DNA of 6,696 nucleotides. Source: Candidatus Latescibacterota bacterium (GTDB lineage Bacteria; Latescibacterota; UBA2968; GCA-2709665). Under the pieces are notes generated by a model, which was not told the DNA's origin, searched no databases, and saw nothing but the letters and a program-made list of their open reading frames with translations. A program made the translations under genes and the position numbers. Of the stretch, positions 1 through 5,860 are shown one piece after another. The DNA lies in assembly GCA_030746455.1 (NCBI GenBank), contig JASLMQ010000751.1, positions 1 through 6,696 on the forward strand, read 5' to 3'. The stretch's first letter is position 1. Each line of letters opens with the position of its first letter.

Positions 1-2
1 CC

Positions 3-524
3 CGGGTGGCCCGCCGACTTGCGGAAGATCAGGCGGTCTACAGCGCCACAGCGGAACGTACCCGGCACAAGAAGGAGGAACGCGACAGGCTGATCACGAG
101 CATCGTGATCAATCTTGCAAAAGCTATCGCGATCGTGATTGCGATTCTGGTCCTGAGAAGAATCCTCGGTGCCATTCAGCGAGGCATGCGCGATCGCGAC
201 GAACCCTTTGGTGTCTTCGTCGCCACCCCATCCGAGGACGAGGCCGAGCGGATCGGTCGCGTGGTGGTGGGTGAGGCGCTCGCCGTTAGCGCGAGGGTCC
301 TCGCCGGCGTCCAGTCGATCTATCGGTCCGGGGATCGTGTCATAGAGGCGTCCCGATCGCTCCTGATCGTCAAGACCATCCGCAGTCACGTTCCCCGGCT
401 CATCGGTCGCGTGTCCGAGGTTCACGCGGAGGATTCCCCGGAGGTGATCGCCGTTCCCGCCTTCCGCATCGATGATACGGAGCTGCTCAGTCTTTCCAAG
501 GCTACCGGAGATTGGAAGCCATGA
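3..524 (+). CDS. Membrane-anchored CutA1-like protein, first of a tandem pair (5' partial)
   Basis: The frame is open to the left edge, so the start is unknown; a GTG at position 6 is the first candidate but the real start is probably upstream. Counting from that GTG: a charged helix (about 1-29, rich in Arg/Lys/Glu), one transmembrane segment (about 30-51), a basic stretch (RRILGAIQRGMR) suggesting a cytosolic C-terminal side, then a CutA1-like domain at about 67-157. Its CutA landmarks are a first strand GVFVATPSEDEAERI, the GVQSIYR turn, the LLIVKT strand and the SPEVIAVPAF strand, in the right order and spacing for the roughly 105-residue family. CutA1 is a trimeric ferredoxin-like protein linked to divalent-metal tolerance and is normally soluble. 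Here the usual Cys of the ACVN motif is Ser, the Trp after SIYR is missing, and LHPYEVPE has become VHAEDSPE, so classical metal binding is doubtful. The juxtamembrane part superficially resembles the FliF C-terminus, but not enough to call it. It overlaps the next gene by four bases. Confidence 0.8.
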   Translation, partial: RVARRLAEDQAVYSATAERTRHKKEERDRLITSIVINLAKAIAIVIAILVLRRILGAIQRGMRDRDEPFGVFVATPSEDEAERIGRVVVGEALAVSARVLAGVQSIYRSGDRVIEASRSLLIVKTIRSHVPRLIGRVSEVHAEDSPEVIAVPAFRIDDTELLSLSKATGDWKP

Positions 525-1372
525 GCAGTCAGTCACCGGCTTTCCGCCGACGCCGACGCGCTCTTCGCCGCATGCTCTGGGCCATCCCCCTGCTCGCGGC
601 GGCGCTCCCTCAGTCGGTGGCACAGGCAACCAGCGATGGCGCTGCGACAGTCCAGGCGTCCGACCCGAACGGGCTTGTCGGGGAGATCTCTGCCGCCTTG
701 GCGAGGCGGATTCTCGATGGCCAGCGTGGGTCGGGTCTCCTGGGGGAGCACGAAGCCCTGGTGAACGCGATCGCCCACCGTCTGGCAGGCGAGGTGAAGG
801 TCCCCCAGGCGATGGTGTACGATCTCGCGGAAGAGATCGGCCGGAAGCAAATGGCGCGGAGAGCCGGTGTCCGCGCCGTTCTTCGCAACACGGGCCTGAT
901 CGTGGCGATCACGCTCGTGCTGATCGCAGTTCACTGGGTCGTCCAACGTATCCGCCGGGGCCCGGGTCCGCCCCGGGAGCCCCGGGACAGGAGACTACAA
1001 CGGTATCTGGCCACCGATCCGAGGGCACTGCTCGTCTTCGCCCCCGTGGCATCGGTCGCCCAGGCCGAGGAGATCGGGCACGCCCTGGTCTCGGATCGGC
1101 TGGCCGCCCGTGTGACCATCGCCGGTGGGATCCGACGCCTGCAACCAGGAGGGGCAGAAGAAAGCGAGCGCGAAGCGATCGCCCTAATCCACAGCACCCG
1201 TCCCCGGCTGAAGAAGATCTCCCGCCTCCTGTCCCTGGCCTATGGATACCGGGTTCGCGACGTGAAGCCCTATCCCGTACATTGGGCCCCGAGGTCATAC
1301 ACCCGATGGATCGAGCAGGCCACCCGCTCCGGGCCCTGGTGGAGACGCGTCTGGCGATACCTCTGGAACTGA
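521..1372 (+). CDS. Secreted-then-anchored CutA1-like protein, second of a tandem pair
   Basis: The ATG at 521 overlaps the previous stop (ATGA, 521-524), with GGAG at 507-510 as a possible ribosome binding site, so translation is probably coupled. A TTG four codons earlier is possible but less likely. The 283-residue product has an Arg-rich n-region (FRRRRRALRR), a hydrophobic core at about 18-34 and a plausible signal-peptidase site after AQA (about residue 36). A predicted extracytoplasmic helical region follows (about 50-120), then a transmembrane helix (about 124-142) followed by RRIRRG-type positive charge. Residues 168-270 keep the order of CutA1: strand LLVFAPVASVAQAEEI, LAARVTIAGGI in place of LAACVNIVPGV, a charged hairpin, LIHSTRPRLKKIS, then YGYRVRDVKPYPV in place of HPYEVPEIIALPV, and a YTRWIEQAT helix like the CutA C-terminal YLxWI helix. 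There is no cysteine in the whole protein. The tail is Trp/Arg-rich (PWWRRVWRYLWN), perhaps membrane-surface associated. The fold assignment is from motif order and is weaker than for its partner. Function unknown. Confidence 0.75.
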   Translation: MSSQSPAFRRRRRALRRMLWAIPLLAAALPQSVAQATSDGAATVQASDPNGLVGEISAALARRILDGQRGSGLLGEHEALVNAIAHRLAGEVKVPQAMVYDLAEEIGRKQMARRAGVRAVLRNTGLIVAITLVLIAVHWVVQRIRRGPGPPREPRDRRLQRYLATDPRALLVFAPVASVAQAEEIGHALVSDRLAARVTIAGGIRRLQPGGAEESEREAIALIHSTRPRLKKISRLLSLAYGYRVRDVKPYPVHWAPRSYTRWIEQATRSGPWWRRVWRYLWN

Positions 1373-1505
1373 TTGGCGCCACAGACCCTACCTCGACTGG
1401 GTACTGAGCGACACGCAGGAGTGGCCGGTGCTGGTTTCGCTGAGGGCTGACAGCTGAAAGCTGGTGTCCACTTCTGCCCTCTGCCCTTCGCCCTCTGCCG
1501 GCTTG
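1373..1505. other. Convergent intergenic region
   Basis: This is the gap between the plus-strand CutA-like gene and the minus-strand epimerase. It holds an imperfect dyad at 1382-1406 (CAGACCC / GGGTACTG with a one-base bulge and 10-nt loop) and a small CAGCT-GAA-AGCTG hairpin at 1451-1463. Neither is followed by a T-tract, so no confident intrinsic terminator can be called. The right half is occupied by a heptad-repeat tract annotated separately. Confidence 0.5.
1445..1500. repeat. Degenerate heptanucleotide tandem repeats (STRR-like)
   Basis: Two adjoining runs with 7-bp period. The first is GCTGACA/GCTGAAA/GCTGGTG at 1446-1466. The second is TCTGCCC/TCTGCCC/TTCGCCC/TCTGCCG at 1473-1500, where the first two units are identical. 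The unit length and intergenic position resemble the short tandemly repeated repetitive (STRR) heptamers known from cyanobacterial genomes; that comparison is from memory. The run ends five bases before the epimerase stop codon. Confidence 0.7.
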
Positions 1506-2372
1506 TCACCACCCGATATCTTCCATCACCGCCCTGACATATGCCAGATCCTGTTGAGCGAACCACTCCCGGTCTCCGGGCCGGGGCGCCTCGATACAGA
1601 TCGGTCCCTCGAACCCCCGCGTCTTCATCAGAAGCAGAAACTCCCGGTTGTTGATCACCCCGTCGCCCAGTCCGATCCGGATCCGCTCATTGCCTACAGG
1701 GATCGAGTTCTTGAGATGGAGCATAAAGATCCGCTCGCCCAGCGTCTCGATCGCCTCACCCAGGCTCGGGCCCCCGGGGAAGTAGGCCATGTTCCCGTAG
1801 TCCAGGTTCGCCCCCACCGCCGGGGAGTCGATCATCTCGAGTAGCTTGCTCGTCGGCTCGGGCAGGTCGTGCAGATACCCCCCGTGTGTCTCGAAGGCGA
1901 GCTTGATTCTCAGCTCCTGCGCCAGTGCGCCCAGCTCGCGGAAGCCCTCCGCGGCCCACGCGTAATGATCCTCCGTTGCCACAGCCGACCCGTGGAGGTG
2001 CTGTTCCGCGTACGGAATGCTCTTGTCCGGATTCCGCAGAGACCCGGACATGATGTTGCACACCGTCAGTTCCAGGCGCTCCGCCGCCAGCCGGTAGAAG
2101 GCCAGCCCTTCCTCCACCTCTGCCTTCCGCGCCCCGTCATCTTCCGACATCAGCTCGATGCCCGGTCCACCGAAGAGAACGTGCTTGAGGCCCGTCTCCT
2201 TCACCGCCTTCGCGATCGCGTCAACGTACTGCTCGGGCGTCTCGTCCTCGCCGGATCGCTTGCGCCGAAATTCGATGCCGTCGAAACCCCATCGTACGGC
2301 CTTCTCGCACATCTCCGGGATCGTCTGCCCCTGTTCGCAGTAGTTCACGTGCATGATGATCGGTAGCGCCAT
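1506..2372 (-). CDS. Sugar phosphate isomerase/epimerase (xylose isomerase-like TIM barrel)
   Basis: A 288-residue TIM-barrel protein of the AP-endonuclease-2/xylose-isomerase-like superfamily, a group of cytosolic metal-dependent isomerases and epimerases acting on sugars, inositols or hydroxypyruvate. The start is the ATG at 2372, preceded by a strong AAAGGAGAG Shine-Dalgarno. The frame runs 58 codons further upstream, but that part is low-complexity repeat sequence. Visible landmarks: FDGIEF (residues 30-35) at the end of an early strand, AFETHGG with E161 and H163, NLDYGNM with D191, MLHLKN with H219, and ICIEAPRPG with E261. E161, D191, H219 and E261 fit the usual Glu-Asp-His-Glu metal set of this fold. 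Length is normal for the family. The substrate cannot be deduced: no sugar transporter, dehydrogenase or regulator lies next to it. It lies downstream of dinB on the same strand with a 198-bp repeat-filled gap, so it is probably transcribed on its own. Confidence 0.9.
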   Translation of the reverse strand: MALPIIMHVNYCEQGQTIPEMCEKAVRWGFDGIEFRRKRSGEDETPEQYVDAIAKAVKETGLKHVLFGGPGIELMSEDDGARKAEVEEGLAFYRLAAERLELTVCNIMSGSLRNPDKSIPYAEQHLHGSAVATEDHYAWAAEGFRELGALAQELRIKLAFETHGGYLHDLPEPTSKLLEMIDSPAVGANLDYGNMAYFPGGPSLGEAIETLGERIFMLHLKNSIPVGNERIRIGLGDGVINNREFLLLMKTRGFEGPICIEAPRPGDREWFAQQDLAYVRAVMEDIGW

Positions 2373-2376
2373 TCTT

Positions 2377-2405
2377 CTCTCCTTTCGGTTCTGACTCTCA
2401 TCATA
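2377..2405 (-). promoter_or_regulatory. Ribosome binding site and possible -10 of the epimerase gene
   Basis: Reading the minus strand, AAAGGAGAG (2385-2377) lies four bases before the ATG and decides the start at 2372. Upstream, TATGAT (2405-2400) matches five of six bases of the sigma70 -10. No convincing -35 lies 16-18 bp further up. If real, the leader is about 20 nt, just enough for the ribosome site. The -10 sits at the edge of the heptad-repeat tract. The ribosome site is solid; the promoter is tentative. Confidence 0.5.
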
Positions 2406-2578
2406 CCTTTTGTGCTTACCATTTCTCACTTTTACATTCTTCCCGCCTACCTGCCCTTCCGCCCTAACCAGTTCCGAGTTGGCGAGTTCCAGGCTGCTCG
2501 TCCCTGCCACCCAATCCATCCCTGCCTGACATCTCCGACCCTGCATTCTTCAATCTACAATTCCCAATTCTCAATGCT
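2403..2578. repeat. Intergenic tract of degenerate heptanucleotide repeats (STRR-like)
   Basis: Most of the dinB-epimerase gap shows a 7-bp period in changing units. The clearest block is at 2544-2578: CATTCTT/CAATCTA/CAATTCC/CAATTCT/CAATGCT. A second is the AGTTCCG/AGTTGGCG/AGTTCCA run at 2470-2491. A third, at about 2411-2466, is AT-rich then C-rich, and on the minus strand reads as AAGTGAG- and GGGCAGG-like units. The mixture of unit families side by side is typical of the heptameric STRRs described in filamentous cyanobacteria. Base composition is visibly lower in GC than the flanking genes. The last unit overlaps the dinB stop codon (2571-2573). No gene is supported here. Confidence 0.7.
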
Positions 2579-3767
2579 TCTCGCCTTCGTCTCGCAGTGT
2601 TTCGCTTCCCCACCTCACCGTACGGTCTCCGAACCGTTCTCGAAGCGAGTCCACCGCGTCCTGAAGGCCCTTATGTCGTTTCTCCTCATCCTCCCAGAAC
2701 GTCAGCTGCTGCGCTGGCGAATCGAACCGGCTGGCACCCACCCCGAGGAGGCGCACGGCCTGACCGGGCCGCCAGAGACGGTCGAACAGCTCCTTGGCGG
2801 CGGCATAGATATCCTGATCGATGTCCGTCGGTTCCTCGAGCGTAACCTGTCGGGTCAACGTCGTGAAATCCGCCGTGCGGAACTTGATGCTCACGGTGCG
2901 GCAGCTCAGTTGCTCCCGGCGCAGCTCCCGTCCCACCGACTCGGAGAGATGGAGCAGCGTGCCGTGCAGCGCATCCCCGTCCCGGATATCCCTCGCGAAC
3001 GTCGTCTCCTTGCTCACCGACTTCGCTTCCCTCTCGGTCTGGATCGGGCTCTCGTCGATCCCCTGCGCGTACCGAGCCAGCGCGACACCGTGCTGCCCGA
3101 ACCGGTGGACGAGGTCGTCCTCCGGCCACCCGGCGAGATCCCCGATGGTGTGGATGCCGAGCTGCTCCAGACGCGCGGCCGTCTTGGGTCCCGCACCCCA
3201 GAGCGCACCCACGGGCAACGGGGCCAGGAAGGCCTGTTCGCCGCCAGGCTCCACAACCGTGATCGCATTGGGCGGCTCGTCGCCTCCCTTGGCCGCCTTT
3301 CCTAGATTATTGGCGATCTTCGCCACCATCTTGCTCGTGGCCACACCCAGCGAGCACGGCAGCGACAGCTCCTCCCGGATCGTCTGCTGCAGCCCTCGCG
3401 CCAGGTCTTCGCCCGTTTCCTGGCAATCCGACACGTCCAGGAAGGCCTCGTCGATCGACACCGGCTCCACAAGGGGCGTGATCGCGTCCAGCCGCTCCAT
3501 GACCTGTCTCGAGGCGGCTGCATATTCACCGTGGCGCGGCGGTACGATGACCAATCCCTTGCACAGGCCGACCGCTCGAGCCATCGGCATCGCCGATCGC
3601 ACGCCGAAAACGCGGGCCGCGTACGAGCACGAGGCCACCACGCCCCGGCCCTCGGGACGCCCCCCAACCGCGAAGGCCTTGCCCCTTAGCGATGGATTGT
3701 CCTGCTCCTCCACCGCGCAGAAGAAGGCGTCCAGGTCCAGGTGGAGGATGACTCTGTGTGCGGCCAT
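2571..3767 (-). CDS. dinB: DNA polymerase IV (Y-family translesion polymerase)
   Basis: A complete 398-residue DinB, which copies past damaged template bases at stalled forks without proofreading. The palm carries the catalytic acidic residues D11 (HLDLDAFF) and D106/E107 (SIDEAF). F16 aligns with the steric-gate Phe that excludes ribonucleotides. SYAARVFGVRSAMP (48-61) is the usual Y-family finger motif. LGVATSKMVAKIANNLGKAAK (140-160) is the conserved palm segment, and LWGAGPKTAARLEQLGI (189-205) is the thumb helix-hairpin-helix. The little-finger domain spans about 246-348. QLTFW (354-358) is a beta-clamp-binding pentapeptide, followed by a 40-residue tail of the DEEKRxxxLQxAVDxLRERFG type common in non-enterobacterial DinBs. 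The ATG at 3767 is chosen because the family N-terminus begins there; the longer frame to 3881 would run through the promoter. The upstream GGGGGTG is a weak ribosome site. No LexA box of the known Gram-positive or enterobacterial type is seen upstream. Confidence 0.97.
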   Translation of the reverse strand: MAAHRVILHLDLDAFFCAVEEQDNPSLRGKAFAVGGRPEGRGVVASCSYAARVFGVRSAMPMARAVGLCKGLVIVPPRHGEYAAASRQVMERLDAITPLVEPVSIDEAFLDVSDCQETGEDLARGLQQTIREELSLPCSLGVATSKMVAKIANNLGKAAKGGDEPPNAITVVEPGGEQAFLAPLPVGALWGAGPKTAARLEQLGIHTIGDLAGWPEDDLVHRFGQHGVALARYAQGIDESPIQTEREAKSVSKETTFARDIRDGDALHGTLLHLSESVGRELRREQLSCRTVSIKFRTADFTTLTRQVTLEEPTDIDQDIYAAAKELFDRLWRPGQAVRLLGVGASRFDSPAQQLTFWEDEEKRHKGLQDAVDSLRERFGDRTVRWGSETLRDEGEKH

Positions 3768-3817
3768 CGTCGGCGCACCCCCGTGTCGTGAGCGCCCAAG
3801 GAGAGAGATGCGCCCAT

Positions 3818-3845
3818 AGTATAGGCGAATCGGCCGGAAACGCAA
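3818..3845 (-). promoter_or_regulatory. Possible dinB promoter
   Basis: On the minus strand TATACT (3823-3818) is a good -10. TTGCGT (3845-3840), 16 bp upstream, matches only the first three bases of the -35 consensus. Transcription would start near 3811, giving a leader of about 44 nt. No SOS-type operator overlaps it, so damage control of dinB is not shown by the sequence. Confidence 0.4.
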
Positions 3846-3875
3846 CGTCGGAGTGTCCCCCTTCATCCCGGCCAG

Positions 3876-3900
3876 GGTCACCGGAAGTCCGCGAGTGACC
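3876..3900. promoter_or_regulatory. Inverted repeat between the divergent promoters
   Basis: GGTCAC (3876-3881) and its exact complement GTGACC (3895-3900) are separated by 13 bp. The centre lies 27 bp upstream of the -35 box of the rightward gene and about 45 bp behind the putative dinB -35. The half-site length and spacing would suit a dimeric regulator contacting two major grooves, but six-base arms can arise by chance. Confidence 0.3.
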
Positions 3901-3914
3901 GGGGACGAAACCGC

Positions 3915-3942
3915 TTGACATCAGGCGTGGAATGGGTATACA
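3915..3942 (+). promoter_or_regulatory. Sigma70-type promoter for the DUF6933/BtrH-like gene
   Basis: TTGACA (3915-3920) is a perfect -35. TATACA (3937-3942) is a four-of-six -10 at 16-bp spacing. Predicted transcription start is near 3949, leaving a leader of about 110 nt before the ATG at 4061. An in-frame upstream ATG at 3932 lies between the two boxes and could not be in the mRNA made from this promoter. Confidence 0.6.
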
Positions 3943-3967
3943 TTTGGGCAGGTTTCTGGACCTTCCC

Positions 3968-4060
3968 GCTCCTGCGGCAGGGTCTCTTGCTCCTGCCCTC
4001 TGCTGTTGGGTTCCTTTCGCGTCTGTCGCGGTTTTCGTAGTTGGTTCGGGGTTCTACACC
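3968..4060. repeat. Weak heptad-like repeats in the 5' leader
   Basis: GCTCCTGC occurs at 3968-3975 and again at 3989-3996, exactly 21 bp (three heptads) apart, with CCTCTGC directly following at 3997-4003. The rest (4031-4060) is GT-rich with GTTCGGGGTTC-like units. It resembles the CTGCCC-type heptads near 1480 but is too eroded to be sure. GGGG at 4048-4051 is the only candidate ribosome site before the ATG at 4061. Confidence 0.35.
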
Positions 4061-5620
4061 ATGCTCCTCCTGAAGTGCACAAAGAAGCTCCTCAACGAAA
4101 TCCCCGGGTCTCCCGACGTGCTCGACAGAGTCGATCCAGCAGACGTGACGCCTCTCAACACCTGGTACGTCAACCAGGTCTGGATGTTGCGGCGCAAGGT
4201 CCTGCTGTTCGTCCACGAGCAAAGCCTCTTCTCCTTCATCGTTTTCGGAGTGCCGAAGAGGAAGCTGTCGCATCTCGGCACGATCCTGCTCGAAAACCTG
4301 GGGCCCGTGCTTCTGTCGGAAGGGGTCGCCCCCACGAGTGTCGACCAGCTTGCCGACTCCCTTACGGATTTCCGGTTCGCCAGGACGGACAGCCGCAGGA
4401 CGCTCGGGTGTATGAACGACCTTTACCGCATGTACAGCCACATCCTCGACCGTCGAGACAGCCCCGAGTCCTGCGATCTTCTCGACATCGCGCACGGAAT
4501 GAACCGCACCCCCCAGCGGGTTCTGGACTGGGGCTATTCGGTCCACCTGTTTCTCGATCGCCTCCAGGAAGAGCTCGCATCCGCGCCTTCGTCCGTCCAC
4601 AGGACCCCGTTCAGGTACCGGCTTGCCCAGAAGGGAGATGGCGCGTGGATCGAGGGTCTCGAAGAGGTCCGCTGGGGTGACGGCTTCGACCAGCGCGACA
4701 TCTCCTTCATCCGAACCTACACCGCCTGTCTGAACGCCACCGGCGAGGAGGTCACCTACGAGGACCTGATGGGCCTGTCCGGTGCCGCGTTCAAGCTCCA
4801 CATCGCTCAGCCGGTCTGGTGCCCCAGCGCCACGACACTCGGTTTCGACATCGAGGCCCCCCTTGCCGCTGCGCTCCGTTATTCCATCGAATGGCACAAC
4901 TTCCACGGGCTCCGGCCCGACGCCGATCGCCTGAAGGCCTCACGTCGCGCGCTCGTGACCAGCATCGATGCCGGCCGGCCCGCTCTCTACTCCGGCGAGG
5001 AGTGCAGCATCACCGTGGGCTATCGCGACAGGGGACGAGGCCTCATCTGCCGGATGTACGCCGCCGGTGAGGATGGCTACACCGAGACGGAAGTCCTGCC
5101 GTGGTCCTTCGGGTTCGTCCGGAATGACGACGCTTGCCTGGAGCGGCGTGAGGCACTCACGGAATCCCTCCGCACTGCGGTCGCGCTGGCCCGAACCCGC
5201 GAGATGGGGGCCCACCCGGAAACCGGAAGTCCTTATCTGAGCGGCTTCGCTGCCTACGAGGCATGGATCGATGGCCTCAACGAGGGATTCGGTAGCAGCG
5301 GACCCGATCTGCCAACCGGCACCCTCCACGCCAACGCCCACAGCTACGCCATTCTCTGGAATTCCCGCCGGGCCGCCTCGGTCTTCCTTCGCACCGCATC
5401 CCACGAGCTCGGCGGCGAGGCCGAGACTTGCCTCAAGGAAGCGTCGAGGTTCTACGACCTCGCCAAACAGCGTCTCCACGATGGCCGCGACTGCGTGTCC
5501 TTCCCCTGGAGCTGGACGTCAGAGCAGAGGCGCGCCGAGGCCGTGACCCTCGACGCGTGTCTGCGGTTGGAACGGAGGGCGGTCGAAGCCATCGAGCAAG
5601 CGCTGGAGCATCTTGGCTGA
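4061..5620 (+). CDS. Fusion protein: DUF6933-like domain plus BtrH/C39-peptidase-like domain
   Basis: A 519-residue protein of unknown role. Residues 1-165 look like DUF6933: the opening MLLLKCTKKLLNEI, a WYVN segment (35-38), KVLLFVHEQSLFSFIVFGV (46-64) and RRTLGCMNDL (112-121, family form RSxLGSMND). Residues 200-355 resemble the butirosin-H/C39-like papain-fold domain found in many uncharacterised proteins: TYTACLNATGEEVTYEDLMGLSGAAF places C223 where the family keeps its N-terminal Cys, then VWCPS (252-256), a helix ending SIDAGRPAL, SITVGYRD (316-323) and a final PWSFGFV strand. Residues 390-519 are helical (AYEAWIDGL, RRAASVFLRTASHEL, EASRFYDLAKQRL), as in the tails of that family. There is no signal peptide from this start, so it is probably cytosolic. 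The frame extends to an ATG at 3932 that would add a hydrophobic leader, but that ATG lies inside the promoter and DUF6933 proteins begin at MLLxCTKK. Domain names are from motif memory; whether it is an enzyme is unknown. Confidence 0.75.
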   Translation: MLLLKCTKKLLNEIPGSPDVLDRVDPADVTPLNTWYVNQVWMLRRKVLLFVHEQSLFSFIVFGVPKRKLSHLGTILLENLGPVLLSEGVAPTSVDQLADSLTDFRFARTDSRRTLGCMNDLYRMYSHILDRRDSPESCDLLDIAHGMNRTPQRVLDWGYSVHLFLDRLQEELASAPSSVHRTPFRYRLAQKGDGAWIEGLEEVRWGDGFDQRDISFIRTYTACLNATGEEVTYEDLMGLSGAAFKLHIAQPVWCPSATTLGFDIEAPLAAALRYSIEWHNFHGLRPDADRLKASRRALVTSIDAGRPALYSGEECSITVGYRDRGRGLICRMYAAGEDGYTETEVLPWSFGFVRNDDACLERREALTESLRTAVALARTREMGAHPETGSPYLSGFAAYEAWIDGLNEGFGSSGPDLPTGTLHANAHSYAILWNSRRAASVFLRTASHELGGEAETCLKEASRFYDLAKQRLHDGRDCVSFPWSWTSEQRRAEAVTLDACLRLERRAVEAIEQALEHLG

Positions 5621-5860
5621 GCGGTCTCCGGACCGTCTGTGTTCTGCACGTTTGCAGAGCCACGCTTGGGGCCAATGGGCCTTCCACCGTCGTCCCGCGT
5701 TTCCCCCACCCCTCTGATCTTGCACTGCCGACACTACTGTGCCACCAGGCGTTTCGGCCCGCCGCGGAACCTGCTTCTCCAACGGCGTCAGGATCTGGTA
5801 CGGCGCTGATTCCGCGATTTTTCAGGGAGAGCCCCCACTGAGACCCTGGAAGACGACACT
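5621..5860. other. Intergenic region with two adjacent hairpins
   Basis: No gene is supported in these 240 bases. Two small stem-loops follow the stop codon closely: CGGTC-TCCG-GACCG (5622-5635) and TCTGCA-CGTT-TGCAGA (5643-5658, extendable by one G-U and one G-C pair to 5641-5660). Neither has a T-tract, so they are at best a weak or factor-dependent terminator, or RNA-stabilising structures. No convincing promoter for the following gene was found in the remainder. Confidence 0.4.

Noticed and set aside
3..200. C-terminus of the flagellar MS-ring protein FliF
   Set aside because: The charged helix plus single membrane segment looks similar, but what follows is a CutA-like domain and no flagellar gene such as fliG is downstream.
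472..1407. A 311-codon plus-strand frame overlapping the second CutA-like gene
   Set aside because: The product is a Pro/Arg/Gly-rich low-complexity string typical of an out-of-frame GC-rich gene; the real frame there has a signal peptide, a membrane helix and a CutA-like fold.
2373..2546. N-terminal extension of the epimerase by 58 residues
   Set aside because: The extension translates heptad-repeat DNA, lies upstream of the strong AAAGGAGAG site, and the barrel family begins at the ATG at 2372.
2403..2578. Possible CRISPR array or MITE in the repeat-rich gap
   Set aside because: The units are only 7 bp with no spacers of constant length, and there are no terminal inverted repeats or target-site duplications.
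3768..3914. LexA/SOS operator controlling dinB
   Set aside because: Neither a CTGT-N8-ACAG nor a CGAAC-N4-GTTCG type site is present upstream of dinB; the only dyad (3876-3900) has a different sequence and spacing.
3878..4906. A 342-codon minus-strand frame opposite the DUF6933/BtrH-like gene
   Set aside because: It is antisense to recognisable domains, has no family motif, and its 3' end would run across the promoter region; it is a GC-driven shadow.
5622..5660. Intrinsic terminator after the fusion gene
   Set aside because: The two hairpins have short stems and no T-tract, so they are recorded as structures but not as a terminator.
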